From assembly GCA_026415435.1 (NCBI GenBank), contig JAOAHC010000040.1:1-64000 (forward strand): a stretch of DNA of 64,000 nt, read 5' to 3'. This stretch comes from Clostridia bacterium (lineage in GTDB: Bacteria; Bacillota; Clostridia; TANB77; CAG-465). Position 1 is the stretch's first letter. Every line of letters starts with the position of its first letter. This document shows, piece by piece, positions 52,405 through 63,409 of the stretch. The position numbers were made by a program, and so were the translations under genes. The notes below the pieces were generated by a model, which saw only the letters and a program-made list of their open reading frames with translations, ran no database searches and had not been told where the DNA came from.

Positions 52405-55400
52405 ATGAAAAGTTCCCTTAATCCTATCTTTGTTGAGGCAAAAGAAAACTATAATATAGTCTCTCAAACATACAAAATTTTAGAAACTACATATGACATG
52501 AAATTATCTATACATCCTGCAGGGCAGTGGATACTTGATAATATGTATATAATTGAAAATGAGTACTCTAAGATAAGAGAAGATGCAAGTGTCTTAAAAA
52601 GAAAAAAGTTACCTGTTATTAAAACTCATAATGGTGATAAATATATTGCAATTTACTATCTTGCTTATGAGCTTATTGAAAACAATACAGGTTACGTCGA
52701 TCAAAACATTATATTAAAATGCTTAAAAGATTATCAGAAGTTATCTTATCTAACTTCTGAAGAATTAGATTTATTTATACTTATGCTTAGATTAAATTTA
52801 TTAAAATTTATTGCAAGAGTTTCACTAAATATTTTAAATAGTCAAAACCAAAAAATGAATGTTGAAAAGATCTTAAATAAAAATATAGAAAACTTTAATA
52901 TTCTAAGTGAAATTTTATTTCAGGATCTAAACAATTTTAAAAATAAAATTATTGATATAGGTAAGATAAAAAATACAAATACTGCATTCGTAGAATATAT
53001 GGCTTTTAGATTAAAAGATCTAGGAGTAGAAGGAGATAAGTACTTTAATATTTTAACAGCGGAAGCAGACAAAATCGGTTTTACTGTTGAAGAAGCAATT
53101 ATAAAAGAACATATGGAGGTTGCAAAAACTACAAGTCTTGTAGGTAGAGCAATCCTATCATATAAGCAATTAAATGGTATAAATTTTAGAGAAATATTTG
53201 AAAAAGTTAATAAAATAGATGAATCATTAATGTATGATTATACAAATGAATTTATAAAATGTGATTATAAGACAAAAGCAAGATATAGGGAATATATTAT
53301 TAAATTAGCTAAAAAATATTCATTATCTGAAGTGTATATAGCAAAAAAAGCAGTTGATTGTTCAAAAAAATATAGTAAACACGTTGGCTTTTTTCTTGTT
53401 GGTGATGATAAATGTTTATTAAAAAAAGAATTATCAAAATCATATATTTTTGATAAAATGTATTATAGTTTAATAAAACCATTAGGTTCATATTTTTATA
53501 TTATTTCCATGTTACTAATAGCACTTTTATCCGCAATTTTGGTTACAACTAGACTTGCTAACTTTAACAATATAATTGGTAATCTTTTAGTTGCATTTAT
53601 TTCTTTTGGATTTATCCTTGAAATATGGGAAAAGACAATCAATTATGTTATACGAAAATCAACTGGTCCTAAAATTTTACCAAGATTTGATTTTGCAAAA
53701 TCTGTAGATGAAAAAAATATTACTTATGTAGTAATGCCGAGTGTTATTTCATCCATTGAAAAGTTGGATAATTTAATTAAGAAGATGGAAATAACTTACC
53801 TCGCAAATAGATCTAATAATATGTATTATATGTTGCTTGGAGACTGCGTTTCTAGTGATAAGGAATATATTGACATAGATGGCAAGATAGTGGAGTATGC
53901 TAAAGAAAGATTAGATGAATTAAATAGTAAATATCCTAGCAACCATAATTTGTTTAATTTTATTTATAGAAAAAGAGTATATAGTAAAGGTGAAGATTGC
54001 TATATGGGATGGGAAAGAAAAAGAGGAGCTCTTTCTCACTTTAATAAACTCGTATTAAACAGATTAAATATAAAAGAGATCGATAAATATATGTATCTTA
54101 TTTATGATGATGTTGTTGAAGCAAAGTATGCTATAACTATAGATGAAGATACTATGCTTTCTCTAAACACTGCTAAAGATTTGGTATCTATAATGGCTCA
54201 TCCGCTAAATAAACCTGTTCTATCTAAAAATCAAAAGATAGTTGAAAAAGGTTATGGTCTAATTCAACCGGCAGTTGGTCTTGATATAGTTGCAGCTAAC
54301 AAAAGCATATTTTCAAAAATATTTGGTGGTTTTGGTGGGTTAGATATATATACCACTGCCGTATCCAATGTATATCAAGATCTTTTTGAAGAAGCTATAT
54401 TTTGTGGAAAAGGGATATATGATATTGAACTTTATGAAAAACTACTAGATGAAGAAATACCTGAAAACTTAGTTCTTAGCCATGATTTATTAGAAGGTTC
54501 ATTTTTAAAAGCTGGACTTGCTTCTGATATTGAAGTACAAGATGGATTTCCAAATAATTATATTGCATATATGAAAAGAAATCATAGATGGTATAGAGGA
54601 GATATGCAAATAATAAAGTGGCTAATTAGTCCTTATTCAAATTTAAATTTCTTATCAAAATGGAAAATATTTGACAATATAAGAAGACCTATGTTAGAAG
54701 TTTGCGCATTTATTGCATTAATTATCTCTTTATTTACATCACTTACTCTATTTTCAGATGTAGTATTGATTACATTTATGGTTATAAATTTTGGATATAT
54801 AATATCTATAGCTGATATAATTGTGTTTGGTAAAAGCACTCATACCAGAGAAATACAGTACATTCCTCTTATTCATGGGATAGACTCTGTCTTCCTAACT
54901 ATGTGTTTTAGATTTTTGACAATACCATATAGTGTATATATCACAGTTGATGCTTTCTTAAAATCTATTTATAGAATGCTAATATCAAAAAAGCACTTAC
55001 TAGAATGGACTACTGCCGAAGTATTAGATAAAAATGCTAAAGGAAGCTTATCTTATTATATATTTAATATGATTCCAAATATAATTTTTGGTGCATTAAT
55101 ATTAATTTATATAAATTCAAGCTTTGTTACTTATGATTATAATATACATAAGTATTCTTTTATATTTATTACTGTAGTCGCTATATTTTTTATACTCACA
55201 CCATTTCTTGCATATTTGTTAGGAAAGAGTCATTTATTTGGAAGAAATGAACGTTTAGATAGTAAAAAAGAAGAAGAAGTTTTAGAAGTTGCAAAAAGAA
55301 CTTGGACATTTTTTGATAGTATGATGACACAAATAAATAACTATTTACCAACTGATAATTTTCAAGAAAATAGAAGATATAAAATAGCAAATAGAACATC

Positions 55401-57954
55401 TTCTACAAATATTGGTTTTGGTGCAATGGCTATTATTAATGCATATGATCTTAAGTTTATTAGTGAAAACGATGCGGTAATTAGACTTAATAATTTCTTT
55501 GCAACCATAAAAAAACTTGATAAATGGAATGGACATTTATATAATTGGTATAATATAAAAACTTTGGAGCCATTAAGACCTAGATTTGTATCAACAGTTG
55601 ATAGCGGTAATTTTATTGCTTGCCTATACGTTGTTAAACAATTTCTTATCGAAATAAGAGATAATACAAATAAAATTCCTGATGACTATAACTATAGAGA
55701 TTACAAAACTATAAATGAGTTATTTGACTACATAGATGAATTAATTTTAGATACTGATTTTTCAAAACTGTATGACACTACGAGAAATCTATTCTCAATT
55801 GGTTATGCACAAGAAACTGGAAAGTTAATAGATAGTTACTATGATATGTTAATGTCAGAGAGCAGAATTACAAGCTTAATTGCAATTGCTTCTCGCCAAG
55901 TTACTTCTAAACATTGGTTTACACTATCAAGAAATCTAGTAAACTTAGATGGATATAAGGGTCTTGTTTCATGGACAGGTACTGCCTTTGAATACTATAT
56001 GCCATATCTATTTAATAAATCATATGAGCATACCTTAATAGATCAATCACTATTTTTTGCAAAATATAGTCAAAAAAAATACTCTAAGATAAATAATGTC
56101 CCTTGGGGTGTTTCTGAATCAGCTTTTGCTATTAAAGATGGTGAACTAAACTATCAGTATCAAGCTTTTGGTATTCCATGGCTTGGACTTAAAAGAGGCC
56201 TTAATGACTATTTAGTAATTTCACCATATTCTTCATTACTTATGATAGAATTTGCTCCTCAAGAAGTATATAAAAATATAAAAGCTTTAAAAAGCATAGG
56301 AGCATATTCAAGTTTTGGTTTTTATGAATCAATTGATTATACAAGACAACATCTTCCAGAAGATACTAAATATGAAGTTGTTAAAACGTACATGGCTCAT
56401 CATCAAGGTATGATTTTGACTGCAATAAACAACTATATAAATAAATCTATAATAAAAAATAGATTTCATAGAAATCCTGATATTTTAGCTTGTGATATTT
56501 TATTAAAAGAAAGAGAAAGATTAAAATCTAATATTACTCAAAATATAGATAAAAAAGAGAACACATTTAAACAAAAAGATATTAGCATATATACACCATT
56601 TGTACATCAAGATATAGTAACTCCAGATACAAACACTAGAAACTTTCATTTATCTCTATTAAAAGGAAGTGAAATTTCATCAATAACTACTAGTAACGGT
56701 GGTACTTACTTAATGTATAATGATAAAATTGTAAATAGACAAAGATATACCAATATTAATTCTAGCGGAAACTATGTATACCTTACAGATAAACAAAGTG
56801 GTGTAACGTTTCCTACTACTGATTGTGATCCAAAATATGCAAAAAACAAGTGTATGTTTGTATCAACACTTAATTCAACTGAGTATTATAAAGAAGTGAA
56901 TGATCTAGAAGTAAATACAAGCGTATTTTTATCACAAGAATACAGTATAGAAATAAGAAAAATAAGTATATATAATAATAGTGATATTAGAAGAGAAGTT
57001 ACAATAAATACATATGTTGAACCAGCCTTGACTGATTACATGACAAATGTGGTTCATCCTGCATTTAGTAATTTACAAATAGAAACTTATTACGATAAAG
57101 ATTTGGATGTGTTAGTTGCTAGTAAAAGGCAAAAAAACGAGACAGATAAAGAATTATATGTGTATACAAAACTAATAGGAATAGATCTTGAAAAAGATGT
57201 AGAAACTGAGAAATCTAAACTTGAAAACAACTTACAAAATGATGTTTATGATTCAAATATAACTAGATATCCTCTTTGGCCTATACTTTCATATAGAGCA
57301 AGTATAATTTTAGATCCACATGAACGACAAGAATTTTACTACATACTTGGTGTGGCAGATAATAAATATAAAATATCAAATACTATAATAAATTTAGATG
57401 AGGAAAGTATCTCAAAACAATATAAATTATGTATTGATCTAAATAACTTAACTGCTAGATATTTAAAACTTGAATCAGGTAAAGCTCATGTGTATAACGA
57501 AATTATAAAAGAAGCTTTATTTGAAAAAAACAATATGGATAAAAGCGATTTCTGGAACGAAAATTTAAGCCAGTCAATGCTTTGGAAATATTCTATATCA
57601 GGTGATTTTCCAATAATATTAGTAAATATTAATAAAATTGAATCTGCTGGTATAATAGAAGAAATAATCAATTTTATGGATTATGCTAAAAATAGAAAAA
57701 TAACCCTTGATATAGTTATATTAATTGATGAGGAAATGCTACAATATGGACCTATATATACCTATGTGAAAACAAGAATTGACAGAGCTACATACACTGA
57801 ATATACAAAAGGAAATATATATGTTCTAAATATTAGAAATCTAACTAATACTGAAGTTAAACTACTTACATTTTTATCTAAAAAATATATTACAGATATT
57901 AATGTTTTCTTACCAAAGGGAAATGAAGAGGTGCATGAAAATGAAAACCAATAA
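52405..57954 (+). CDS. Cyclic beta-1,2-glucan synthase, part 1 (GT84 and cyclisation domains)
   Basis: A 1849-residue membrane enzyme like NdvB/Cgs and the Thermoanaerobacter CGS. In order: a soluble N-terminal region (HPAGQWILDN, about 34-350), a helix pair (about 360-400), the GT84-type transferase with TIDEDTMLSLN (about 579) and RNHRWYRGD (about 725), six or so helices (about 760-950), a glucoamylase-like (PF10091/GH189-type) cyclisation domain with KWNGHLYNWYN, FVSTVDSGNF and HHQGM (about 965-1365), and a beta-sandwich (about 1410-1620). The usual GH94 module is absent and encoded by the next gene. AGGTG precedes ATG 52405; an in-frame ATG at 52324 lies within the terminator. Confidence 0.88.
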   Translation: MKSSLNPIFVEAKENYNIVSQTYKILETTYDMKLSIHPAGQWILDNMYIIENEYSKIREDASVLKRKKLPVIKTHNGDKYIAIYYLAYELIENNTGYVDQNIILKCLKDYQKLSYLTSEELDLFILMLRLNLLKFIARVSLNILNSQNQKMNVEKILNKNIENFNILSEILFQDLNNFKNKIIDIGKIKNTNTAFVEYMAFRLKDLGVEGDKYFNILTAEADKIGFTVEEAIIKEHMEVAKTTSLVGRAILSYKQLNGINFREIFEKVNKIDESLMYDYTNEFIKCDYKTKARYREYIIKLAKKYSLSEVYIAKKAVDCSKKYSKHVGFFLVGDDKCLLKKELSKSYIFDKMYYSLIKPLGSYFYIISMLLIALLSAILVTTRLANFNNIIGNLLVAFISFGFILEIWEKTINYVIRKSTGPKILPRFDFAKSVDEKNITYVVMPSVISSIEKLDNLIKKMEITYLANRSNNMYYMLLGDCVSSDKEYIDIDGKIVEYAKERLDELNSKYPSNHNLFNFIYRKRVYSKGEDCYMGWERKRGALSHFNKLVLNRLNIKEIDKYMYLIYDDVVEAKYAITIDEDTMLSLNTAKDLVSIMAHPLNKPVLSKNQKIVEKGYGLIQPAVGLDIVAANKSIFSKIFGGFGGLDIYTTAVSNVYQDLFEEAIFCGKGIYDIELYEKLLDEEIPENLVLSHDLLEGSFLKAGLASDIEVQDGFPNNYIAYMKRNHRWYRGDMQIIKWLISPYSNLNFLSKWKIFDNIRRPMLEVCAFIALIISLFTSLTLFSDVVLITFMVINFGYIISIADIIVFGKSTHTREIQYIPLIHGIDSVFLTMCFRFLTIPYSVYITVDAFLKSIYRMLISKKHLLEWTTAEVLDKNAKGSLSYYIFNMIPNIIFGALILIYINSSFVTYDYNIHKYSFIFITVVAIFFILTPFLAYLLGKSHLFGRNERLDSKKEEEVLEVAKRTWTFFDSMMTQINNYLPTDNFQENRRYKIANRTSSTNIGFGAMAIINAYDLKFISENDAVIRLNNFFATIKKLDKWNGHLYNWYNIKTLEPLRPRFVSTVDSGNFIACLYVVKQFLIEIRDNTNKIPDDYNYRDYKTINELFDYIDELILDTDFSKLYDTTRNLFSIGYAQETGKLIDSYYDMLMSESRITSLIAIASRQVTSKHWFTLSRNLVNLDGYKGLVSWTGTAFEYYMPYLFNKSYEHTLIDQSLFFAKYSQKKYSKINNVPWGVSESAFAIKDGELNYQYQAFGIPWLGLKRGLNDYLVISPYSSLLMIEFAPQEVYKNIKALKSIGAYSSFGFYESIDYTRQHLPEDTKYEVVKTYMAHHQGMILTAINNYINKSIIKNRFHRNPDILACDILLKERERLKSNITQNIDKKENTFKQKDISIYTPFVHQDIVTPDTNTRNFHLSLLKGSEISSITTSNGGTYLMYNDKIVNRQRYTNINSSGNYVYLTDKQSGVTFPTTDCDPKYAKNKCMFVSTLNSTEYYKEVNDLEVNTSVFLSQEYSIEIRKISIYNNSDIRREVTINTYVEPALTDYMTNVVHPAFSNLQIETYYDKDLDVLVASKRQKNETDKELYVYTKLIGIDLEKDVETEKSKLENNLQNDVYDSNITRYPLWPILSYRASIILDPHERQEFYYILGVADNKYKISNTIINLDEESISKQYKLCIDLNNLTARYLKLESGKAHVYNEIIKEALFEKNNMDKSDFWNENLSQSMLWKYSISGDFPIILVNINKIESAGIIEEIINFMDYAKNRKITLDIVILIDEEMLQYGPIYTYVKTRIDRATYTEYTKGNIYVLNIRNLTNTEVKLLTFLSKKYITDINVFLPKGNEEVHENENQ

Positions 57955-59980
57955 AGATGAGTTAATTGCTTTTAATTCTTATGGTGGATTTGATACAACA
58001 AATAATGAATATCACATTTTAAATACAAATACACCTCTTCCTTGGTGTAATATTATAGCTAATGAGCATTTCGGAAGTATAATTTCTAACAAAGGTACAG
58101 TATATACCTATTACAAAAATAGCCGTGAATTCAAACTTACAAACTGGTGTAATGATTGGGTAACCTTTGAGCCAGGTGAAAGATTTAAAGGTATATTTGA
58201 ATATGACTATAACATAATATATGGTTTTGGATATGTTAAAGTTATAGAAGAAAATGAGTTTATTTCTAAATCAATGGATATATTTATTCCTAATAATAGT
58301 GATGTTAAAATTCATTATATCACATTGAAAAATAAGACAGAAGTTGAACAAAATCATAAAATTGAATATATTTTAGAACCTACAATGGGTGTTAGTAAAG
58401 AAATTAGTGGTATGTATATTATATGTAAAGAAATAAATGATTCTATGTGTTTTAAAAATCCATATAACCTTGAATTTTCTGATAATACAGCCTTTGTAAC
58501 TGTTGTTAGTGAAAATAACTTTGTTATGACAGAATATGATTCAAGTAACTTTACTACAAAAGTAGATATATCTATACCAAAAAATGGAAGTATTTCATTT
58601 GCCATAATATTAGGTGTCAGTGAAAAAAATGGTATTCAAATTAATGATATTTTGGCTCAATATGATAATATGATAAAAATTCAAGATTCTCACAAAAATA
58701 CAAAAAAATATTGGAGTGACTTAGTTGTAAAAAATTTCTCTACAGGAGATAAATATATAGATATACTAGCTAATGGTTGGTTACTTTATCAAACAATAGT
58801 ATGTAGACTTTATGCAAGAAGTGCATTTTATCAATCAGGGGGAGCAATTGGATTTAGAGATCAATTACAAGATAGTTTAGCATTAATTTCATCATGGCCG
58901 GAAAAAACAAAAAATCAAATTATTCTTCATTCTAGTAAACAATTCGAAAAAGGAGATGTCCTTCATTGGTGGCATGAACATAATAATGCAGGAATAAGAA
59001 CATATTTTAGTGATGATTATCTGTGGTTACCATATGTTACAACTGAATATATAAAACTGACTAATGATTTATCAATATTAGATATTAAAGCTAAATATTT
59101 GGAAGACAAACCAATGGGTAACAAAAGGGAGCTTTATGAAGTATTTTATAATATTGAAACTGAAGCAAGTATATACGAACATTGCAAAAAAGCAATATTA
59201 TATGGGTTAAGTAGAATAAGTGAAGATAATGGACTTTTAGATATAGGTGATGGTGACTGGAATGATGGATTTAGTAACATAAGAGGTCAGTCTGTTTGGC
59301 TTACTTTCTTCATGATGGATATTTTGGATAGATTTTCAAGCTTAGCTAGTCATAAAGAAGATAAAGAAATGACTGATATATGCAAAAAATACATACATAA
59401 ATTTAAGCATAGTATTATTGCATATGCATGGGATAACGGCCATTTTGTAAGAGCATTTTATGAAAATGGTGAAGTTTTAGGAGCAAGTTCTAATGAAGAA
59501 TGTAAAATCGATTTAATATCTCAAGCATGGGCAGCTATTGCACTTAAAAAGTTTCCAGATTTAGAACATGAAATTAATCAATCATTGGATGCTGCTGAAA
59601 AATATTTAGTTGATAAAAATAATATGATTGTGAGTTTACTATATCCTGCATTTGACAAACCAAAAAATAATCCTGGATATATCAAAGCATATGTTCCTGG
59701 TACTCGTGAAAATGGTGGCCAATATACGCACGCAGCAATTTGGCTTGCTAAGGCATATTTTGAAGTAGGTAAATATGATAAAGGTATTGAAATATTAAAA
59801 TATTTAAATCCTATATATCATAGTGATAATAAACAAAAAGCTGATATTTATATGGTTGAACCATATGTGCTTGCAGCTGATGTATACACCAATCCAGACC
59901 ACATAGGCAGAGGAGGATGGACTTGGTATACAGGCTCATCAGCTTGGATGTATAAAACAATCGAAGACTTTATGAAATAA
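57941..59980 (+). CDS. Cyclic beta-1,2-glucan synthase, part 2 (GH94 phosphorylase domain)
   Basis: A 679-residue GH94 protein matching the C-terminal module of fused cyclic glucan synthases. It starts with the module boundary pattern LIAFNSYGGFDTTNNEYHI and has an N-terminal beta-sandwich (NTPLPWCNIIANEHFGSII, SREFKLTNWCNDW). The (alpha/alpha)6 catalytic barrel includes GFRDQLQDSLAL, WWHEHNNAGIRTYFSDDYLWLPY and DGDWNDG (437-443), which carries the catalytic Asp. GAGGTG sits 7 bases before ATG 57941, inside the upstream gene, so the genes overlap by 14 bases in different frames. In studied synthases GH94 trims linear chains by phosphorolysis and sets ring size. Confidence 0.9.
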   Translation: MKTNKDELIAFNSYGGFDTTNNEYHILNTNTPLPWCNIIANEHFGSIISNKGTVYTYYKNSREFKLTNWCNDWVTFEPGERFKGIFEYDYNIIYGFGYVKVIEENEFISKSMDIFIPNNSDVKIHYITLKNKTEVEQNHKIEYILEPTMGVSKEISGMYIICKEINDSMCFKNPYNLEFSDNTAFVTVVSENNFVMTEYDSSNFTTKVDISIPKNGSISFAIILGVSEKNGIQINDILAQYDNMIKIQDSHKNTKKYWSDLVVKNFSTGDKYIDILANGWLLYQTIVCRLYARSAFYQSGGAIGFRDQLQDSLALISSWPEKTKNQIILHSSKQFEKGDVLHWWHEHNNAGIRTYFSDDYLWLPYVTTEYIKLTNDLSILDIKAKYLEDKPMGNKRELYEVFYNIETEASIYEHCKKAILYGLSRISEDNGLLDIGDGDWNDGFSNIRGQSVWLTFFMMDILDRFSSLASHKEDKEMTDICKKYIHKFKHSIIAYAWDNGHFVRAFYENGEVLGASSNEECKIDLISQAWAAIALKKFPDLEHEINQSLDAAEKYLVDKNNMIVSLLYPAFDKPKNNPGYIKAYVPGTRENGGQYTHAAIWLAKAYFEVGKYDKGIEILKYLNPIYHSDNKQKADIYMVEPYVLAADVYTNPDHIGRGGWTWYTGSSAWMYKTIEDFMK

Positions 59981-59988
59981 ACAAATTT

Positions 59989-60026
59989 TTAAGGGAAGAA
60001 AGTTTAATTTTTCTTCTCCTTTTATT
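59989..60026 (+). terminator. Probable terminator after the GH94 gene
   Basis: AAGGGAAGAAA (59991-60001) pairs with TTTCTTCTCCTT with one bulge, followed by a T-rich tail. It is weaker than the others in this window. Confidence 0.6.
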
Positions 60027-60058
60027 TAATCATTATAAGTGTTTTTTTGAATTTCACC

Positions 60059-60086
60059 TTGAAAAATCTAAGTTTTATGGTATAAT
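60059..60086 (+). promoter_or_regulatory. Promoter of tig
   Basis: TTGAAA (60059-60064), 16 bases, TATAAT (60081-60086), about 40 bases before the tig start. Confidence 0.6.
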
Positions 60087-60127
60087 ATAGTAGTTGAATA
60101 ACAAATATTTAAATTGGAGGATTAGTG

Positions 60128-61411
60128 ATGAACTTAAAAATTGAAAAACAAGATAATTCAAAAATAGTAATTGAATTTACTATGTCAAAAGAAGAATTTA
60201 ATGAAAGCCTAGATAAAGCTTTTGTAAAAAATGCTAGATATTTTAAAGTACCTGGATTTAGAAATGGTAAAGTACCAAGAGCAATGGTTGAAAAGCTATA
60301 CGGTGAAAGTGCTTTATATCAATCTGTAATTGAAGATACTGTTGATTTAGAATTTTCAAAAGCAGTTGTTGAAAACAATTTAGAAGTAGTTTCAAAACCT
60401 GAACTTGATGTAAAACAAATCGGTAAAGATAAAGAGTTTATTTTTGCTGTAACTTTCTTTGTTAAACCAGAAGTAAATGTAAAAAAGTATAAAGGTCTAG
60501 AGATAGAAAAAGTAAAAATTGAAGTTACAGATGAAGATATAAACAAAGATATTGAAGAAACTAGAAATAAGAATGCAAGAATTATAAATGTAGATAATAG
60601 ACCTCTACAAAACGGTGATATATCTAAAATAGATTTCGAAGGTTTTGTTGATGGTGTTGCTTTTGAAGGTGGTAAAGGTGAAAACTTTGATCTAACAATT
60701 GGAAGCGGTCAATTTATACCAGGATTTGAAGATCAACTTATCGGTATGAATGTAGGTGAAACTAGAGAAATTAAAGTTACTTTCCCTACTGAATATCATA
60801 GTGAAAACTTGGCTGGTAAAGAATCTATGTTTAAGGTAAAGTTAAATGAGATCAAAACTAAAGAATTACCTGAATTAGATAATGAATTTGCAAAAGATGT
60901 TTCTGAATTTGATACTTTAGACGAATATAAAAAAAGCGTATCTGAGAAATTATTAAAAGTAAAAGAAAATCAAGCTAATGCTCAAAAAGAAACAAATATT
61001 ATAAATGCTTTAGTAGAAAATGTAGAAGCATCTATACCAGAATCAATGATAGAATCTCAAATTGATGAAACATTGGAACAGTTTGCTGCTAATTTATCAT
61101 ACCAAGGTTTAACTATTGAAAAATATGCTGAACTTCTTGGAACAAATATGGAAGGTATTAGAGCGCAATTTAGACCTAATGCAGAAAAAGATGTTAAATT
61201 AAAACTTGCACTTGAATTTATAAATAAAACTGAAAATGTAGAAGTAAGTGATAGTGATATTGATGCTAAAATCGATGAATTATCTACTCAATATGGTTCA
61301 GATAATGCTGAAAATTTAAAATTAAATGATAATGTAAGAAAATATATGAAAGAAAAACTACAACAAGAAAAAGTCTTAAAATTTGTTATTGATAATGCAA
61401 TTGAAAAATAA
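60128..61411 (+). CDS. tig: Trigger factor
   Basis: A 427-residue ribosome-bound chaperone and peptidyl-prolyl isomerase. The N-terminal ribosome-binding signature is FKVPGFRNGKVPR (about 39-51). The FKBP-like domain contains DFEGFVDGVAFEGG, IPGFEDQLIGM and VTFPTEYH (about 170-235), and the helical C-terminal domain has two long arms (about 255-420). GGAGG lies 7 bases before ATG 60128; a GTG at 60125 is also in frame but worse spaced. Followed by clpP and clpX, the usual order in Firmicutes. Confidence 0.96.
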   Translation: MNLKIEKQDNSKIVIEFTMSKEEFNESLDKAFVKNARYFKVPGFRNGKVPRAMVEKLYGESALYQSVIEDTVDLEFSKAVVENNLEVVSKPELDVKQIGKDKEFIFAVTFFVKPEVNVKKYKGLEIEKVKIEVTDEDINKDIEETRNKNARIINVDNRPLQNGDISKIDFEGFVDGVAFEGGKGENFDLTIGSGQFIPGFEDQLIGMNVGETREIKVTFPTEYHSENLAGKESMFKVKLNEIKTKELPELDNEFAKDVSEFDTLDEYKKSVSEKLLKVKENQANAQKETNIINALVENVEASIPESMIESQIDETLEQFAANLSYQGLTIEKYAELLGTNMEGIRAQFRPNAEKDVKLKLALEFINKTENVEVSDSDIDAKIDELSTQYGSDNAENLKLNDNVRKYMKEKLQQEKVLKFVIDNAIEK

Positions 61412-61449
61412 GTTTTATTACATAATATAATTTAAAGGAGGTTATTTAT

Positions 61450-62058
61450 ATGTATAATAGTTTAGTACCTATGGTTATTGAACAAACAAGCAAAGGTGAG
61501 AGATCTTATGATATATACTCACGTCTTTTAAAAGAGAGAATTATATTTTTAGCTGATGAAGTAAACGATGTTACTGCTTCTTTAGTAATAGCTCAATTAC
61601 TGTTTCTAGATGCCGAAGATCCAGGAAAAGATATTTTTCTATATATAAATAGTCCTGGTGGTAGCGTATCTGCTGGTATGGGAATATATGATACAATGCA
61701 ATATATTAAATCTGATGTTTGTACCATCTGTGTAGGTATGGCCGCAAGTATGGGAGCATTTTTACTTGCAGCAGGAAAAAAAGGAAAAAGATATGCACTT
61801 CCTAATGCTACTATTATGATACATCAACCTTTAGGTGGAGCTCAAGGTCAAGCAAGTGATATAAAAATTCATGCTGAGCACATTATAAAAACTAAGGAAA
61901 AGTTAAATAGAATACTTAGTGAAAGAACAGGAAAACCACTTGAGCAAGTAGAAAAAGATACGGATAGAGATAACTTTTTATCTGCTTTAGAAGCTAAAGA
62001 ATATGGTTTAATTGATGATGTAATGGATAGCATAAATAACATAGTTAAGGAGAAGTAG
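61450..62058 (+). CDS. clpP: ATP-dependent Clp protease proteolytic subunit
   Basis: A 202-residue serine protease of the ClpP tetradecamer. The catalytic Ser is in GMAASMGAF (Ser 100), the His in MIHQPLGG (His 125), and an Asp lies near 174 in [20 protein letters not shown]. The hydrophobic N-terminal stretch and [18 protein letters not shown] segment are standard. AAAGGAGG precedes the ATG by about 10 bases. It ends two bases before clpX begins, and the two gene products work as one machine. Confidence 0.97.
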   Translation: MYNSLVPMVIEQTSKGERSYDIYSRLLKERIIFLADEVNDVTASLVIAQLLFLDAEDPGKDIFLYINSPGGSVSAGMGIYDTMQYIKSDVCTICVGMAASMGAFLLAAGKKGKRYALPNATIMIHQPLGGAQGQASDIKIHAEHIIKTKEKLNRILSERTGKPLEQVEKDTDRDNFLSALEAKEYGLIDDVMDSINNIVKEK

Positions 62059-62059
62059 T

Positions 62060-63334
62060 ATGGCTAAAAAAGGAAAAAAAAATGGCTATGATGATTTTGA
62101 CGATATATTATTTTGTTCCTTTTGTGGTAGATTAAAACAAGAAGTAAATCGTTTAATAGCCGGTCCAGATGGCCTTCTTATATGTGATGAATGTGTTGAG
62201 GTCTGTCATAAAATACTACAAGACGAAGATAATATAGTTAGAGAAAAAACTTCAAAAAATCAAAAACAAGTAATAGAAAATACTGAACTTCCTTCCCCAG
62301 AAAGCATAAAACAAGTTTTAGATGAATATGTAATTGGGCAAGATATGGCAAAAAAAGTTTTATCTGTTGCAGTATATAATCATTATAAACGCATAAAAAA
62401 TAAAGATAAAATTGATGATGTTGAAATACAAAAAAGTAATATATTATTACTTGGTCCAACTGGTTGTGGTAAAACATTATTAGCTCAAACATTAGCTAAA
62501 ATGTTGCACGTACCATTTGCAATAGCAGATGCTACTACACTTACTGAAGCGGGATATGTAGGAGAAGATGTAGAAAATATCTTACTTAGACTTATTCAAG
62601 CAGCTGACTTCGATATTTCTAAAGCTGAAAAAGGAATAATTTATATAGATGAACTAGATAAAATAGCTAGGAAATCTGAAAATCCATCTATTACTAGAGA
62701 TGTAAGTGGTGAAGGAGTACAACAAGCTTTACTTAAAATAATTGAAGGAACAGTTGCAAACGTACCTCCACAAGGGGGAAGAAAACATCCTCAACAAGAA
62801 TTTATTAAAATAGATACAACTAATATTTTATTTATATGCGGTGGTGCTTTTGATGGACTAGAAAAAATAGTTGAAACTAGAATAGGTTCTAAATCTATGG
62901 GATTTGGAGCTAAAATAGAATCAAAGAAAGATATTGACTATGGTAAAATATTTTCTCAAGTTCAGCCACATGATATTATAAAATACGGTCTTATTCCAGA
63001 GCTTGTTGGTAGACTACCTATTATAACTTCTCTTAATCAACTTACTAAGGAAGCTTTAATTGATATATTAGTTAAACCTAAAAACGCATTAATTAAGCAA
63101 TATAAAAAATTGTTTAAAATGGATGACGTTGATTTAGAGTTTGATAGAGAAGCTCTTGAAATTATTGTAGACCAAGCATTAGAAAGAAAGACTGGTGCAA
63201 GAGGACTTAGATCTATAATTGAAAATATAATGGTAGATGCTATGTATGAAGTTCCATCAAACAAAAAAATAAAAAAATGTATAATCTCAAAAGATGTGGT
63301 ACTAAAAATTTGTCCACCTATATATGAATATTAA
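62060..63334 (+). CDS. clpX: ATP-dependent Clp protease ATP-binding subunit ClpX
   Basis: A 424-residue AAA+ unfoldase that feeds ClpP. The N-terminal zinc-binding domain has CSFCGR and CDECVEVC (about 14-50). The AAA+ module has Walker A GPTGCGKT (about 130), Walker [10 protein letters not shown], a pore loop in [10 protein letters not shown] and the sensor 2 region TGARGLRSI. The IGF-like ClpP-docking loop is present as [14 protein letters not shown] lies in the end of clpP, 9 bases before the ATG. Complete and typical, closed by a terminator. Confidence 0.97.
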   Translation: MAKKGKKNGYDDFDDILFCSFCGRLKQEVNRLIAGPDGLLICDECVEVCHKILQDEDNIVREKTSKNQKQVIENTELPSPESIKQVLDEYVIGQDMAKKVLSVAVYNHYKRIKNKDKIDDVEIQKSNILLLGPTGCGKTLLAQTLAKMLHVPFAIADATTLTEAGYVGEDVENILLRLIQAADFDISKAEKGIIYIDELDKIARKSENPSITRDVSGEGVQQALLKIIEGTVANVPPQGGRKHPQQEFIKIDTTNILFICGGAFDGLEKIVETRIGSKSMGFGAKIESKKDIDYGKIFSQVQPHDIIKYGLIPELVGRLPIITSLNQLTKEALIDILVKPKNALIKQYKKLFKMDDVDLEFDREALEIIVDQALERKTGARGLRSIIENIMVDAMYEVPSNKKIKKCIISKDVVLKICPPIYEY

Positions 63335-63345
63335 TCAAACATATC

Positions 63346-63379
63346 AAAAATACTGACTACTTAATATGTCAGTATTTTT
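63346..63379 (+). terminator. Terminator after clpX
   Basis: AAAAATACTGAC (63346-63357) and GTCAGTATTTTT (63368-63379) form a perfect 12-bp stem with a 10-base loop and T tail. Confidence 0.88.
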
Positions 63380-63409
63380 CTATTAAATATATTAGAAGGG
63401 AATAAGTAT

